This document shows positions 34,542 to 44,048 of a DNA stretch of 64,000 nt, one piece after another. Location of the stretch: NCBI RefSeq assembly GCF_015708085.1, contig NZ_JADNYM010000004.1:124001-188000 (forward strand), written 5' to 3'. Source of the stretch: Arthrobacter terrae. Lineage in GTDB: Bacteria; Actinomycetota; Actinomycetes; Actinomycetales; Micrococcaceae. Made by a program: the position numbers and the translations under genes. Under the pieces are notes generated by a model. That model was not told where the DNA came from, did no database searches, and was given only the letters and a program-made list of their open reading frames with translations. Within the stretch, counting starts at the first letter, position 1, and every line of letters starts with the position of its first letter.

Positions 34542-37500
34542 GTATGTCCTGCGCGGCATGTACGTCCCGGTCCGCCCGCTTGTCCCGCTCGGCACGGTAT
34601 TCCTGGATGGTCATATTCCGCAGCTGGGAATCATTGCCGTTGGGATTGGCCACGAAGCCGACATGGGAGACGAACGGCTCAATTACGTGGATTTTCTGCA
34701 GCGGCGTGACGATCAGCAGCTGCAGCTTCATCCGCTGGAAGAGCTCCAGACCGTATCTGGCGGATTCGTCGGATCCGCGGCCAAAGGCCTCGTCAATGAC
34801 CACGAAGCGGAAGCTGCGGCCGTTGTCCACAGCCCGTCCGGCGCCAGCCCGTCCGGCACTAGGCCGTCCGGCACCGGACCTCTTGCCCGCGCCGAGCCCG
34901 AATTGGAAGGCCAGAGCAGCGGCCAGGATGGTGTACGCCAGTTTCTCCTTCTGGCCCCCGGATTTGCCGCCGGAATCGGTGAAGTGCTCGTATTCCTCGC
35001 CGGTTTCCGTCCACTTCTCCGAGGCGGAGAAGGTGAACCAGTTGCGCACGTCCGTGACCTTGGCGGTCCACCTCTCGTCCAGGGTGGTGAAGCCGTCGCG
35101 CCCGCGGAACCGTTCGATCAGCCGTTCCACCTGCAGGTATTTCTGTTCCGAGTACTGGTCGTCGTCCCCGATGGTCCCTTCCGAACAGGCCCGCAGATCG
35201 ATGCCGAACTGGCGCACATCAAGGTCCGTGGTGTTCTGGTGCTCCAGCTGGATGTGCCGGCCCGGGTTGTACTCGATGCCGGCCAAGGAGACATTGATTT
35301 CGCCGATCCGGTTCACGATGTCCTGCCGCCGGCTGTCCAGGAAGGCGTTGAAGGCCACCACCTCGTGGATGGTGTTCTGGTTCAGTGACTCCTTGAAGTG
35401 CGCCTCGAAACGGGGCAGATCGTTGCTGACCAGCTCTGCCAGGAGTCTGTTGAAGTCGCCGGCGGATTCCAGCGACGCGTCGATTTCCGTCGTTTCGTTC
35501 GGGTATTTGTTCCGGAAATCGGCCATTTGCCGCACCGTGCTCTCCGCTGCCCGGGCGATGCGTTTGGTCAGCGCATCGATGGTTTCCGTCAGCCCGGTCC
35601 GCACAGTACTCTCCACCGTTGCGGTGTTCCGATACGTGAGCGGCTTGCCGGTGAGTTCAGCGGCAGCAAGCCTGGCGACGGCGGCCAGCACGCCGCCGTC
35701 CTCCGTCAGGGGACTCGAGGCGAGGACCGTACGGCATTCCTCGATTGCCTCGGCAATGTCTTTGCCGTCTTTTTCGTTGGCGCCCAGGCGCTGCTGGATT
35801 TTCCCGGTCTGCTCTTCCAGCCGTCCCAGCCGGAGCAGGGTATCCGCTTCCTTGGCCGTCAGCTGTGCCAGGATATCGCTGGCGGATTCAAGCTGACGTT
35901 TTTCCTCCTTGAGTTCCTCGATGCGGCGGGCCGTGAGCTGCCAGCCGATCTCGTCGAAGTCCGCGACGGAGCGCAGGCTGCCGAGCTGCTGATTCGCCCG
36001 GCCAAGCTTCCCCAGCGACGCGTCCACCGTGGCCAGCTGCGCATCCGTGCCGGCCAGCTGGCCGGTGACATCGTCGAGTTCCGCGTGGAAGCGGCTGACC
36101 TTGTCGTGATTGTCCCAGCCGAGCACGAAGTTTTTGCGGTCCGCCAGGTCCTTGCGGTCATCCTTCTCATGCCTGCCGCGGCCGCCCTTGAGCTGGCCGT
36201 TGGCCGTCAGCGCCTTGGGATGACGGCGGAAATCCTCCATACTGGCGGCGCAGAAGTGGTCAAAGCGGCCGGAGAGTTCGTCGAGCAGGAAGTCGCGGAA
36301 CGGCGTGCCTGCCTTAATGGCAATCTTGGCGGCGAGGGTTCCCGGCGCGGCGGCCTTGGGCGAGTAGGTGTCCTGGATCCGCAGATAGACCAGCCGGCCG
36401 CGCAGGTTGTTGCCGTCCACCCAGTTGCTGACGGCCGCGTAGTGCTCGTCCGGAACCAGCAGGGACAGGGCGAAGCCGCGCAGAGTTCGTTCCGCGGCGC
36501 CCTCCCACAGGGACTCGCCGTCGCGCACGCGCAGCAGCTCGCCGGCGTACGGTAGAGCGCTTTCGGTGATGCCGGTGCCCTCGGACAGCCGATGGCGGAG
36601 CTCCAGTTGGGCCCGGGGGAGCAGATTGGTTCGGGCCTGCAGGCTGGTCAGGTCCGCCGTAAGCTCCGCTGCCCGTCCGGCCAGTTCCGCCCGGGTGACG
36701 GTCAGAGCGGTGCGGCTGCCGTGCAGTTTTGCCGTTTGGCCGCCCAGGTCCGCCTCCACCGCCTCCAGCCGTGCGCGGTTGGCGTCGAAGACGACACGGT
36801 TTTCGGGTGCCTGCAGGCCCAGTTCCGCGGCCGCCGAGGCGTAGGTTTCGAAGCGCTGCCGCTGCGTCCGGGATTCACCGGCAAGCCGCGCCACCTCGGC
36901 GGAGATGGCCTCCAGCCGGCCACCGCCGTTGCTGCGGATGTCCTCCTGAATAGCGGAGAGTTCATGCCGCAGCGCGGTGATGTCCGTGGTCAGCTTATTG
37001 CTGTCCGCTTCCAGCCGGTGGCCGGTGCGTTCCAGCTCGCCCTGGTGTTCGCGGCTTAGCGCCAGCCTGCGGTCGGTAAACCAAGGATGCAGCTGGTCCC
37101 GCTGTGCACGGGCCAGCTCGTCCTCGGCGCTCAGCCGGGCGTGGGTTGCGGCGCCGTCTTGGATGGGCGTCAAAAGCGTGATCTGGTGCTTCGCGCGCAG
37201 CACCGCGTCGTGTGCCTTCTTCAGGTCATCGAAGTGGTGGATCAGGGTACGGATCCGGCTGCCGGCGTCGTCGTCCTGGAGCATATTGGTGCGCACAAAG
37301 GAGGTGATGTTCTCCACCTGCTTCATCGACACCGTGCGGTGGAACAGGTCCATGGCCTGGTTCCCGCTAATGCCAAACTGCCGTTTGAACGCGGCGGCAT
37401 AGGGGTCGAAGGAATCATGGACGGATACGCCCTGGGCCCGCAGCTTCTTCTTGAGCCTGGCCGGATCCTTGCCGAAGTGCGAAAAATCCGCCACGATGGA

Positions 37501-38007
37501 CTGATTTGTTTCGGCGAGGGAGTAGAAGCGGTTCGGCTGGCCCGCCTCCTGCGTTGCCCAAAGGGTGATGGCCAGCGTGACGGACTTGCCCAGGACAGCG
37601 TTATGGAAGACGCCCAGGACCACGCTCAGCGCGCCGGTTCCGCGCAGCGCGACCGGCTTGGAGTGCTCGCCGCCGGTGCCGCGGGTGCTCTTGTGGAAGC
37701 CGCGCACGTAGGACATCAGGCTGCGTTCCTTCTTCTGCGCGCCCGCGGCCTTGTTGTACTCGATACGGTTCGCCGGCAGCAGCAGTGTGGTGATGGCGTC
37801 CACCACTGTCGATTTCCCCGAACCGATGTCCCCGGTCAGCAGACTGTTGTCGCCCTCCAGCCGGAACACGCGCACTCCCTCGTGGAACGTACCCCAGTTC
37901 AGCAGTTCCAAACGGTGCAGTCGGAACCCCGGCTGTATGCCGCCGTCGTCCGGTAAATTCTCGGGCTCTTCAAGGGTGAAGAGGCTGTCCTGCAGCTCGG
38001 TGGTCAT
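34531..38007 (-). CDS. jetC: Wadjet SMC-like motor subunit JetC
   Basis: 1158-aa SMC/MukB-like ATPase. Walker A is GDIGSGKS (59-66), the ABC signature SGGQ is at 1016-1019 and Walker B ends in VVIDEAF (Asp1072-Glu1073). Long coiled coils lie between, around a hinge near the middle. JetC dimers extrude DNA loops with JetA and JetB. Between signature and Walker B a 15-bp unit is repeated three times (34831-34875), adding an Ala/Gly/Arg-rich insert. It overlaps jetB by 4 nt. Confidence 0.95.
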   Translation of the reverse strand: MTTELQDSLFTLEEPENLPDDGGIQPGFRLHRLELLNWGTFHEGVRVFRLEGDNSLLTGDIGSGKSTVVDAITTLLLPANRIEYNKAAGAQKKERSLMSYVRGFHKSTRGTGGEHSKPVALRGTGALSVVLGVFHNAVLGKSVTLAITLWATQEAGQPNRFYSLAETNQSIVADFSHFGKDPARLKKKLRAQGVSVHDSFDPYAAAFKRQFGISGNQAMDLFHRTVSMKQVENITSFVRTNMLQDDDAGSRIRTLIHHFDDLKKAHDAVLRAKHQITLLTPIQDGAATHARLSAEDELARAQRDQLHPWFTDRRLALSREHQGELERTGHRLEADSNKLTTDITALRHELSAIQEDIRSNGGGRLEAISAEVARLAGESRTQRQRFETYASAAAELGLQAPENRVVFDANRARLEAVEADLGGQTAKLHGSRTALTVTRAELAGRAAELTADLTSLQARTNLLPRAQLELRHRLSEGTGITESALPYAGELLRVRDGESLWEGAAERTLRGFALSLLVPDEHYAAVSNWVDGNNLRGRLVYLRIQDTYSPKAAAPGTLAAKIAIKAGTPFRDFLLDELSGRFDHFCAASMEDFRRHPKALTANGQLKGGRGRHEKDDRKDLADRKNFVLGWDNHDKVSRFHAELDDVTGQLAGTDAQLATVDASLGKLGRANQQLGSLRSVADFDEIGWQLTARRIEELKEEKRQLESASDILAQLTAKEADTLLRLGRLEEQTGKIQQRLGANEKDGKDIAEAIEECRTVLASSPLTEDGGVLAAVARLAAAELTGKPLTYRNTATVESTVRTGLTETIDALTKRIARAAESTVRQMADFRNKYPNETTEIDASLESAGDFNRLLAELVSNDLPRFEAHFKESLNQNTIHEVVAFNAFLDSRRQDIVNRIGEINVSLAGIEYNPGRHIQLEHQNTTDLDVRQFGIDLRACSEGTIGDDDQYSEQKYLQVERLIERFRGRDGFTTLDERWTAKVTDVRNWFTFSASEKWTETGEEYEHFTDSGGKSGGQKEKLAYTILAAALAFQFGLGAGKRSGAGRPSAGRAGAGRAVDNGRSFRFVVIDEAFGRGSDESARYGLELFQRMKLQLLIVTPLQKIHVIEPFVSHVGFVANPNGNDSQLRNMTIQEYRAERDKRADRDVHAAQDIHAG

Positions 38008-38744
38008 CGGCCGTGTACCTCCATGGTCCCGTTGGTGGCAGTGTCATTGGTGGCAGTGTCGTCGGGAGCGGTGTCAGTGTCGGCGGTCTGCGACGGGGTT
38101 TCGGGTGGACTTTCTCCCACGGCTGGACTTTCTCCCACGGCACCGCCGAGCGATGCCCGGTAGTCCGCCAGCCGGGCGTCAAACTCTTCGAGCCACTGCG
38201 CATCCACGTAGGCCTTGAGGATGCGCGCCACCTCGTATGTGCCAAGCTGTCCGCGCAGTTTCCGCAGGAAGCCCAGCTCCGCCACCTTTTTGATGTTGGT
38301 GCCGAGCTGGTCAAGAATGCGGGCCTCATTGCTCGCTTCCGGAAGGAAAACCGCGACCATATCCGCAATCTCCTGTTCGGTCATGATCAGCCGCAGTTCG
38401 CTGCTGTTCGTGTCGAATTCAAGCATCCGCCCGCGCAGCAGCGCCAGCAGCAGGCTGACGTTGAAGGTCAGCTGGCGGCGCGGAATCAGCCGGGGCAGCG
38501 TGCCGTCCGCATCCTCGCGGGACCGCAGGAACGCGTATCCCTCCGACTCATCCAGGATCAGGTCTAAACCCAGCACCGCAACGTAGTCCCGGACCTGGGA
38601 GAGAAGCCCCAGCAGCGACTGCCACAGCTTCTCGTCGGCCTCGGCGTAGACCACTCCCTTGAACAGCCGTGTGACGACGACGGGAAGTTCCTCGGGCGTG
38701 CGGGTACCCTGCTCGGTGTTTCCGTGTTGCCCGGTGCTGCTCAT
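38004..38744 (-). CDS. jetB: Wadjet subunit JetB (KITE-like)
   Basis: 246-aa DUF4194 protein, the MukE/KITE-like partner of JetA and JetC. VVTRLFKGVVYAEADEKLW opens the first winged-helix part, and RRQLTFNVSLLLALLRGRMLEF is characteristic. The C-terminal tail (from about residue 200) is low in complexity and contains two tandem duplications (15-bp unit at 38031-38060, 18-bp unit at 38103-38138). It overlaps jetA and jetC by 4 nt each. Confidence 0.94.
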   Translation of the reverse strand: MSSTGQHGNTEQGTRTPEELPVVVTRLFKGVVYAEADEKLWQSLLGLLSQVRDYVAVLGLDLILDESEGYAFLRSREDADGTLPRLIPRRQLTFNVSLLLALLRGRMLEFDTNSSELRLIMTEQEIADMVAVFLPEASNEARILDQLGTNIKKVAELGFLRKLRGQLGTYEVARILKAYVDAQWLEEFDARLADYRASLGGAVGESPAVGESPPETPSQTADTDTAPDDTATNDTATNGTMEVHGR

Positions 38745-40183
38745 GCGGGCCTTCCAAACACGATCTGGTCAACGGTGGCTTCCCGGATGCTGCCATCCGG
38801 CAGGGTCCAGGACAATTGCTGCACGGTTTCGGGGTCGATGCTGGCCCAGTCCGAATCCGTGGCCAGCTGGTAGTAGGCCACGATTTCGGCCAGGCCCTGG
38901 GACAGCGGATGTGCGGAGGTGATTTCCCCGAGGGTCGCCTGGCCCGCGTCGGCAAGGACATCGTTGATGTAGGCCTGGAGCCGTTCCGGGTCCACGTGGA
39001 ACTGGCTGAACAACGCGCCCGCGTCCACGTCGGCGTCGTCGGCGGTCACAACATCGTCGTCCACCACGGTGCGCCGGCTCGGCTCATACAGCGGGCGCTC
39101 AAACGGCAACGCGACTTCCACCGTTGGCGCCGGGAGTTCGGTGAACACGCCGGCCGGCGTCTGCATGCGCAAGGCAAGGGCGCCGGATTCGATGCTCCGT
39201 ACCAGCTGCATGATCCGCTTGTTTTCCAGGAACACCTTGTCATCCAACAGGCGGCGCATCTGTGCGGACAGCTGCCGGACGGTACCCTGGGTCTGTTCCA
39301 CGGCCGGCAGCCAATCCTGATGCAGCGTGGTTACCGCCTGCAGGTTCTCCACACCGGCGAGGGCCTCGATTTTAGTGGCGCGTTCCAACAGATCCCGCAG
39401 CTCTGTGCGAAGCTGCGGGGACATGAGGTAATCCCAGAAACCCTGAAACGTGCGGCCCTGCAGCGAACTGTTAATGTCCTGCTGATTGGCGAAGATGGAC
39501 GCCAGCAGCTCGCCCTGGCTGCCGTTCCAGGTGGCAATCTGTTCCCGGACCTGGCGGTCCAGCCTGCGGAAGTTCTGCTCCACCTCACGGAAGTCCGAGA
39601 GCAGGTCCTTGGCCAGTGTGGTCAACTGCTGGAAGTGGTCCAGGGCCTCCGGGGCGCTCATCACGCGAACGTTGCCGCTGCGGATCCGTTCCATCTCCGC
39701 GTCGATGCCGTCGCGCTGGCGTGCCAGCTCGGCAAGGCGCACCTCCGGGTCCGTCTCGGACTGCTGGACCAGGGTCTTGAGCACCGCAAAGATGCTGGTG
39801 AGGCGTGACTGGGTGGCCACGAAGTCACGGCCGCGCAGGCTCTCCACCCACCGGACCACGTCCTCGGACGCGGCGGTGAGGTCATAGCGCGGCTCATCCT
39901 GACCGGGCAGATAATATTTTCGCAGCCACGCCCGCTCCGGTGCCGCCCAGTCGTCCAGATACTCCGACGCCGGGCGGGGAAACCGGTCCTCGCCGAAGGA
40001 GTCACGGAGGCCAAACAGCAGGTCGTCGAGGACATCGATCAGCTGCTGGCGGCCGATGTTGCGCTGGTTCGGCCCGGTGAAGGCCGTCATAAAAAGACAC
40101 ACCGCCAGCGGCGCGTTTTGGGCGCGGAGCAGGGACCACCCGGCGTGGTTTTCACGCAGCGCATTTATCGCGTAGTAGTCCAT
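38741..40183 (-). CDS. jetA: Wadjet subunit JetA (kleisin-like)
   Basis: 480-aa DUF3375 protein, the MukF-like kleisin of type I Wadjet. MDYYAINALRENHAGWSLLRAQNAPLA begins with the family start, and long helices with coiled-coil character follow (residues 150-260). The ATG at 40183 has GCGGAGGAA upstream; a longer frame to 40270 would run through the promoter. First gene of jetABCD. A DUF3375 JetA together with DUF4194, a COG4913-type ATPase and DUF3322/DUF2220 defines type I. Confidence 0.94.
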   Translation of the reverse strand: MDYYAINALRENHAGWSLLRAQNAPLAVCLFMTAFTGPNQRNIGRQQLIDVLDDLLFGLRDSFGEDRFPRPASEYLDDWAAPERAWLRKYYLPGQDEPRYDLTAASEDVVRWVESLRGRDFVATQSRLTSIFAVLKTLVQQSETDPEVRLAELARQRDGIDAEMERIRSGNVRVMSAPEALDHFQQLTTLAKDLLSDFREVEQNFRRLDRQVREQIATWNGSQGELLASIFANQQDINSSLQGRTFQGFWDYLMSPQLRTELRDLLERATKIEALAGVENLQAVTTLHQDWLPAVEQTQGTVRQLSAQMRRLLDDKVFLENKRIMQLVRSIESGALALRMQTPAGVFTELPAPTVEVALPFERPLYEPSRRTVVDDDVVTADDADVDAGALFSQFHVDPERLQAYINDVLADAGQATLGEITSAHPLSQGLAEIVAYYQLATDSDWASIDPETVQQLSWTLPDGSIREATVDQIVFGRPA

Positions 40184-40317
40184 TTTGTTCCTCCGCTGCG
40201 GCCGCCCGGTTCCCGGCTCTGTGCCTGCTTCCATGCTAATGGACACCCGCTGCGGCACCGCGGTCACCATGGCCGCACCCGCAAAGACCGTCGCACCCGC
40301 TGTAGCAGCCCCGTCCG

Positions 40318-40560
40318 TCTGAAACGGGTGTGGCCATCAAGGACGACGCGTCGGACCTTGCCGAGATTCTGGCGATCCAGCAGGACATAGCCTCGTTGCA
40401 TGAAGGGTGAGGTCTACCGGCTGCCTGCGCCGGGCAAGGGCCACGAACAGAAGGGCCGGCGCTACGCCGTCGTGCTGCAGGCTTGGTTCCTTTCAGACGA
40501 TCGATGAACCCGCCAGCGGAACCGCCTACCGGAGCGTCAGGCAGAAACAGACGCCGCATT
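40318..40560 (+). pseudogene. Decayed MazF-type toxin-antitoxin locus
   Basis: An antitoxin tail (AIKDDASDLAEILAIQQD, stop at 40410) overlaps an ATG at 40400 that begins MKGEVYRLPAPGKGHEQKGRRYAVVLQA, the MazF/PemK N-terminus. The toxin frame stops after 35 codons (TGA at 40505-40507). Another frame then reads SFQTIDEPASGTAYRSV, resembling the central part of such toxins, so an internal deletion and frameshift destroyed it. It sits between the promoter end of jetA and the 3' end of the YoaK-family gene. Confidence 0.7.
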
Positions 40561-41298
40561 CGAGGGGCCGGCCCCGGCAGATTTACCGCTCCCGCCGTCG
40601 CCGGCGCCCGACGTGGCGTTTTCCTGCAGCCATCGCCGGTGGCCAATCAGCGTCACCGCGGAGGCGAGCACGGCGGAGATGGCCAGGCCCATCCACAGGT
40701 GCAGGTGCAGTGCGGCGGCTCCGGCCACTGCCCCGAGCATGATCAGGCCGATGGCCAGCGCCCGGCGGACCCAGTGCGGGCTTTTCCCGCCGGCAAGACG
40801 GGACTCGGAGGCCAGGCCGGTGATGGTGGAAGTGACCACAACGGTGGTGATTTCGGCAACCTTGAGCCGCTTGGCGGTAGCAGCCTGGATACCCATCGTC
40901 AGGGCAAGAACCGAGGTGGTGATGCTGCCGAGAATTTCATTGCCCTGCACCGGGGCAAAGCCGACGAAAAATGCCAGGGCCGTGATGCCTGCTGCCGTCA
41001 TCAGCAGGGCTACGGACGTGCGGTGCGACCAGCCTTCGGGAGCCTTGCGCAGGGCACGCCCGGCCAGCGCCGCTCCAAGCATGAAGAAGAGCAGTGCCAG
41101 CGCGGGGCGGAGGATGGGCAGGTTGGCGCCCCCGGCGAAGGCCATGCCGAGCAGGACGACGTTCCCGGTCATGTTTCCGGTGAAGACGCGGTCCAACCCA
41201 AGGTAGCCGACGGCGTCCACGACGCCGGTGGAAAAGGTCAGGGTGAGCATCAGGCACAAGTGCAGACGCTCTGTGGAGACGGAAAATTTCGGTGTCAC
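40537..41298 (-). CDS. YoaK family (DUF1275) membrane protein
   Basis: 253-aa integral membrane protein with about six hydrophobic segments. LMLTLTFSTGVVDAVGYLGLDRVFTGNMTGNVVLLGMA is the conserved opening of DUF1275. I choose GTG 41298, which has GAGGAT 7 nt upstream; TTG 41316 would add six residues. The function of the family is unknown. It shares no operon with jetABCD, and a decayed toxin locus overlaps its 3' end. Confidence 0.88.
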   Translation of the reverse strand: MTPKFSVSTERLHLCLMLTLTFSTGVVDAVGYLGLDRVFTGNMTGNVVLLGMAFAGGANLPILRPALALLFFMLGAALAGRALRKAPEGWSHRTSVALLMTAAGITALAFFVGFAPVQGNEILGSITTSVLALTMGIQAATAKRLKVAEITTVVVTSTITGLASESRLAGGKSPHWVRRALAIGLIMLGAVAGAAALHLHLWMGLAISAVLASAVTLIGHRRWLQENATSGAGDGGSGKSAGAGPSNAASVSA

Positions 41299-41320
41299 GG
41301 CAGGATCCTCACTCAAACTC

Positions 41321-41371
41321 TTGTAATTGCAGAATACAAAGTCTAGGTTCTAAGGAGCAATTGTATGCAAT
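41321..41371. promoter_or_regulatory. Candidate GntR operators before the peptide ABC operon
   Basis: TTGTA and TACAA face each other across 9 bp at 41321-41339, and ATTGTATGCAAT at 41360-41371 is a near-palindrome of TTGTATACAA type. Both lie just before the binding-protein start at 41402. The GntR regulator at 48477 is the probable reader. Confidence 0.45.
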
Positions 41372-41401
41372 GTCACACATCTCAGACCGATCGGGGCCCG
41401 T

Positions 41402-43087
41402 ATGCCGCTCGCAGAGCACCACGTTCGCCGCCGCCTTCCCGGTGCGCGCACCCTCCTTACCCTGGCCGCCGCCGTGACCCTGGCCCTGGGCACCAGCGCC
41501 TGCCAGCCGATTCAGCAGCCGGAGGCGGCGCCGGAGCGGGCCGATGTTACGTCCGTACCGCTGGCCGGCCAAAAGATCACCGAGGGCGGGAACCTGGTGA
41601 TGGCGCTTTCTGCGGAACCGGACCGGCTGGATCCGACCACGTCCTCGTCGCTGTACACCCGCTACGTCATGCAGACCATGTGCCAGAAGCTCTATGACAT
41701 TGACGCCCACGGCAGGATTGTCCCGCAGCTGGCCACCGCGCTGCCGGTGATTTCCCCGGACGGGCTAACCGTCACCATTGCGGTGCGCGGCGACGCAACC
41801 TTTGCCGACGGCACGAAGTTCAATGCCGAGGCGGTCCGCGTCACCCTGGACCGCGGGCTGAATCTGAAGGGCTCCGGCCGCAAGAGCGAATTGGGGCCCA
41901 TCGCGGGCATCACCACGGTGGACGACACGCACGTGCAGATCACCTACAAGAAGGCGTTTGCCCCGCTGACCGCCGCGCTCGCGGACCGCGCCGGCATGAT
42001 CCTCTCACCCAAGGCGCTCGCGGACAATGGTGCCGCGTTCGGGGATCATCCGGTCTGCGTCGGACCGTTCAAGTTCGTCAATCGCGTTCCGCAGACTTCC
42101 ATCACGGTCCAGCGTGATCCGCTGTACTACGACTCGAAGAATGTCCATCTGGACAGCATCACGTACCGGATCATGACCGATTCAAATATCCGTGCGGCAA
42201 ACCTGCGCTCCGGGGACGTGCAGGTGGCGGACTCCATCTCGCCGCAGGACGTGGACGCGCTGATGCAGCAAAAAGATGTGGGTGTGCTGCAGGTAGGTTC
42301 GCTCGGCTACCAGGGGCTTACGGTCAATATGGGGAACACCAACGGAGTCGGTAAGCCGTACGGCACCATCGACACTCCCCTGGCCAAGGACCCGCTGGTG
42401 CGTCAGGCGCTGTCGCTGGCCATTGACCGCAAGGCGTTGGTGAATACGGTCTTCAACAACTGGTACCAGGGCGCCTGTTCGCCTATTACGCCGTCGAGCC
42501 CTTTCACGTCAGAGGCGTCCGAGGCCTGCCCGGAATTTAACCCGGTGAAGTCCAAGGAATTGTTGAAGCAGGCAGGTGCGCAGACGCCGTATCCGCTGAA
42601 GATGTTGGTCAGCAACACCCCGGATACGCTGCGCTTTGCGCAGGCGCTGCAGGCGGCCGTCGCCGAGGGCGGCTTTGACCTGACCATCCAGCCGGTGGAG
42701 TATTCCACGCTGCTGGATGTGCAGAACCGCGGTGACTTTTCGCTGCTTCAGTTGGGCTGGTCCGGGCGCGTTGACCCGCACGGGAACATGTTCAACTTCC
42801 TCTCCACCGGAGGGGGCAACAATGTCTCCGGCTACAGCAGTCCAGAGATGGACAAGCTGCTCACGACGGCGTCGCAAACGAACGACGACGGCCAACGGGC
42901 CGCGCTGTACGGGCAGGCGGTGACGAAGGTCCAGCAGGACAACCCGATCATCTACCTGTACCGGGTGCGCAGCCTGACCGCTTACACGACGAATGTGGCC
43001 GGAATCCAAACCTATGCCGATGGCGTGGTGCACCTGAGCGGTGCCGCGTTTGTTGACCAGGCGCTGGCCAATAAGAAGAAGGGATAA
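41402..43087 (+). CDS. Oligopeptide-type ABC substrate-binding lipoprotein
   Basis: 561-aa family 5 extracellular binding protein (DppA/OppA type). The signal peptide (RRRLPGARTLLTLAAAVTLALG) ends in lipobox TSAC. Typical parts are DRLDPTTSSSLYTRYVMQTMCQKLYDID, VTIAVRGDATFADGTKFNAEAVRVTLDR and the ALSLAIDRKALVNTVF stretch. First gene of an operon with two permeases, a gamma-glutamyltransferase and a double ATPase, so gamma-glutamyl peptides are plausible ligands. Confidence 0.94.
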   Translation: MPLAEHHVRRRLPGARTLLTLAAAVTLALGTSACQPIQQPEAAPERADVTSVPLAGQKITEGGNLVMALSAEPDRLDPTTSSSLYTRYVMQTMCQKLYDIDAHGRIVPQLATALPVISPDGLTVTIAVRGDATFADGTKFNAEAVRVTLDRGLNLKGSGRKSELGPIAGITTVDDTHVQITYKKAFAPLTAALADRAGMILSPKALADNGAAFGDHPVCVGPFKFVNRVPQTSITVQRDPLYYDSKNVHLDSITYRIMTDSNIRAANLRSGDVQVADSISPQDVDALMQQKDVGVLQVGSLGYQGLTVNMGNTNGVGKPYGTIDTPLAKDPLVRQALSLAIDRKALVNTVFNNWYQGACSPITPSSPFTSEASEACPEFNPVKSKELLKQAGAQTPYPLKMLVSNTPDTLRFAQALQAAVAEGGFDLTIQPVEYSTLLDVQNRGDFSLLQLGWSGRVDPHGNMFNFLSTGGGNNVSGYSSPEMDKLLTTASQTNDDGQRAALYGQAVTKVQQDNPIIYLYRVRSLTAYTTNVAGIQTYADGVVHLSGAAFVDQALANKKKG

Positions 43088-43094
43088 AGCGGAC

Positions 43095-44048
43095 ATGATC
43101 CGATACGTAGCCACCCGGCTCTGGCAGTCGGCATTGACTCTGGTGCTGGCCTCCATAGTCGTTTTCGTCGGCGTCCGGGCCCTTCCCGGGGACCCCGCAC
43201 TGGCCATGGCGGGGGAAGAAGCGACTCCCGCACAGCTGGCCATTGTCCGCGCGCAGCTGGGCCTGGATCAGTCCGTTCCCCATCAGTACTTTGCCTTCCT
43301 GGGCAAGCTGCTGCACGGAGATTTCGGTAATTCCACCCGCACCGGCACCCCGGTGACGGACCTGATAGCCACCACGCTGCCGGTGACCCTTTGGCTGTCC
43401 GCCTACGCGATCGTGGTCGCCGTCATCGTCGGCATTGTCTTTGGCGTCATCGCCGAGCGGTTCCGGGGACGCTGGCCGGAATGGATTACCAACGGCTTCG
43501 CCCTGATCGGGCTGTCCGTGCCAAACTTTTGGCTGGGAATTTTAGCCATTCTCTACCTCGCCGTCACGCTTGGGTGGTTCCCGGCCTCGGGGTATGTCGA
43601 TGTGGTGGCCAATCCACTCAAGGGGCTGTACTACCTGACGCTGCCGGCCGTGATCCTGGGGACGTCGCTCGCGGCGGTGATTATGCGGCAGACCAGGGCC
43701 TCAATGATCGAGACCATGAAAACGGATTACGTCCGCACGGCCAATGCCAAGGGACTGGGCGCCGGGCGGGTGCTGTTCCGTTACGGGCTGCGCAACTCCC
43801 TGATCGTGGTGGTGACAATCGTGGGCCTGCAGTTGGGCGGCCTCATTTCCGGAGCCGTCGTCACCGAGCGGATCTTCGCGCTGCCGGGCTTCGGGAAATT
43901 GACACTGGATGCCGTCTTCACCCGCGACTACCCGGTCATTCAGGCCGTCGTGCTGGTTATCACCCTCAGCTACATTGTGATCAATCTGGCGGTGGACATC
44001 CTGTACTCCGTCGTCAATCCGAAAATCCGTGTCGGAGGAAGTAACTGA
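43095..44048 (+). CDS. Peptide ABC transporter permease, DppB-like
   Basis: 317-aa inner-membrane permease with six predicted segments. MIRYVATRLWQSALTLVLASIVVFVGVRALPGDPA is the typical start, and the EAA loop is MKTDYVRTANAKGLGAGRVLFRYGLRNSL. It starts 7 nt after the binding protein and overlaps the next gene by 1 nt. Confidence 0.95.
   Translation: MIRYVATRLWQSALTLVLASIVVFVGVRALPGDPALAMAGEEATPAQLAIVRAQLGLDQSVPHQYFAFLGKLLHGDFGNSTRTGTPVTDLIATTLPVTLWLSAYAIVVAVIVGIVFGVIAERFRGRWPEWITNGFALIGLSVPNFWLGILAILYLAVTLGWFPASGYVDVVANPLKGLYYLTLPAVILGTSLAAVIMRQTRASMIETMKTDYVRTANAKGLGAGRVLFRYGLRNSLIVVVTIVGLQLGGLISGAVVTERIFALPGFGKLTLDAVFTRDYPVIQAVVLVITLSYIVINLAVDILYSVVNPKIRVGGSN

Noticed and set aside
34271-35896. 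Long plus-strand open frame of 541 codons opposite jetC/jetD
   Set aside because: A shadow frame of high-GC codon bias on the opposite strand; Ser/Arg-rich with no domain features.
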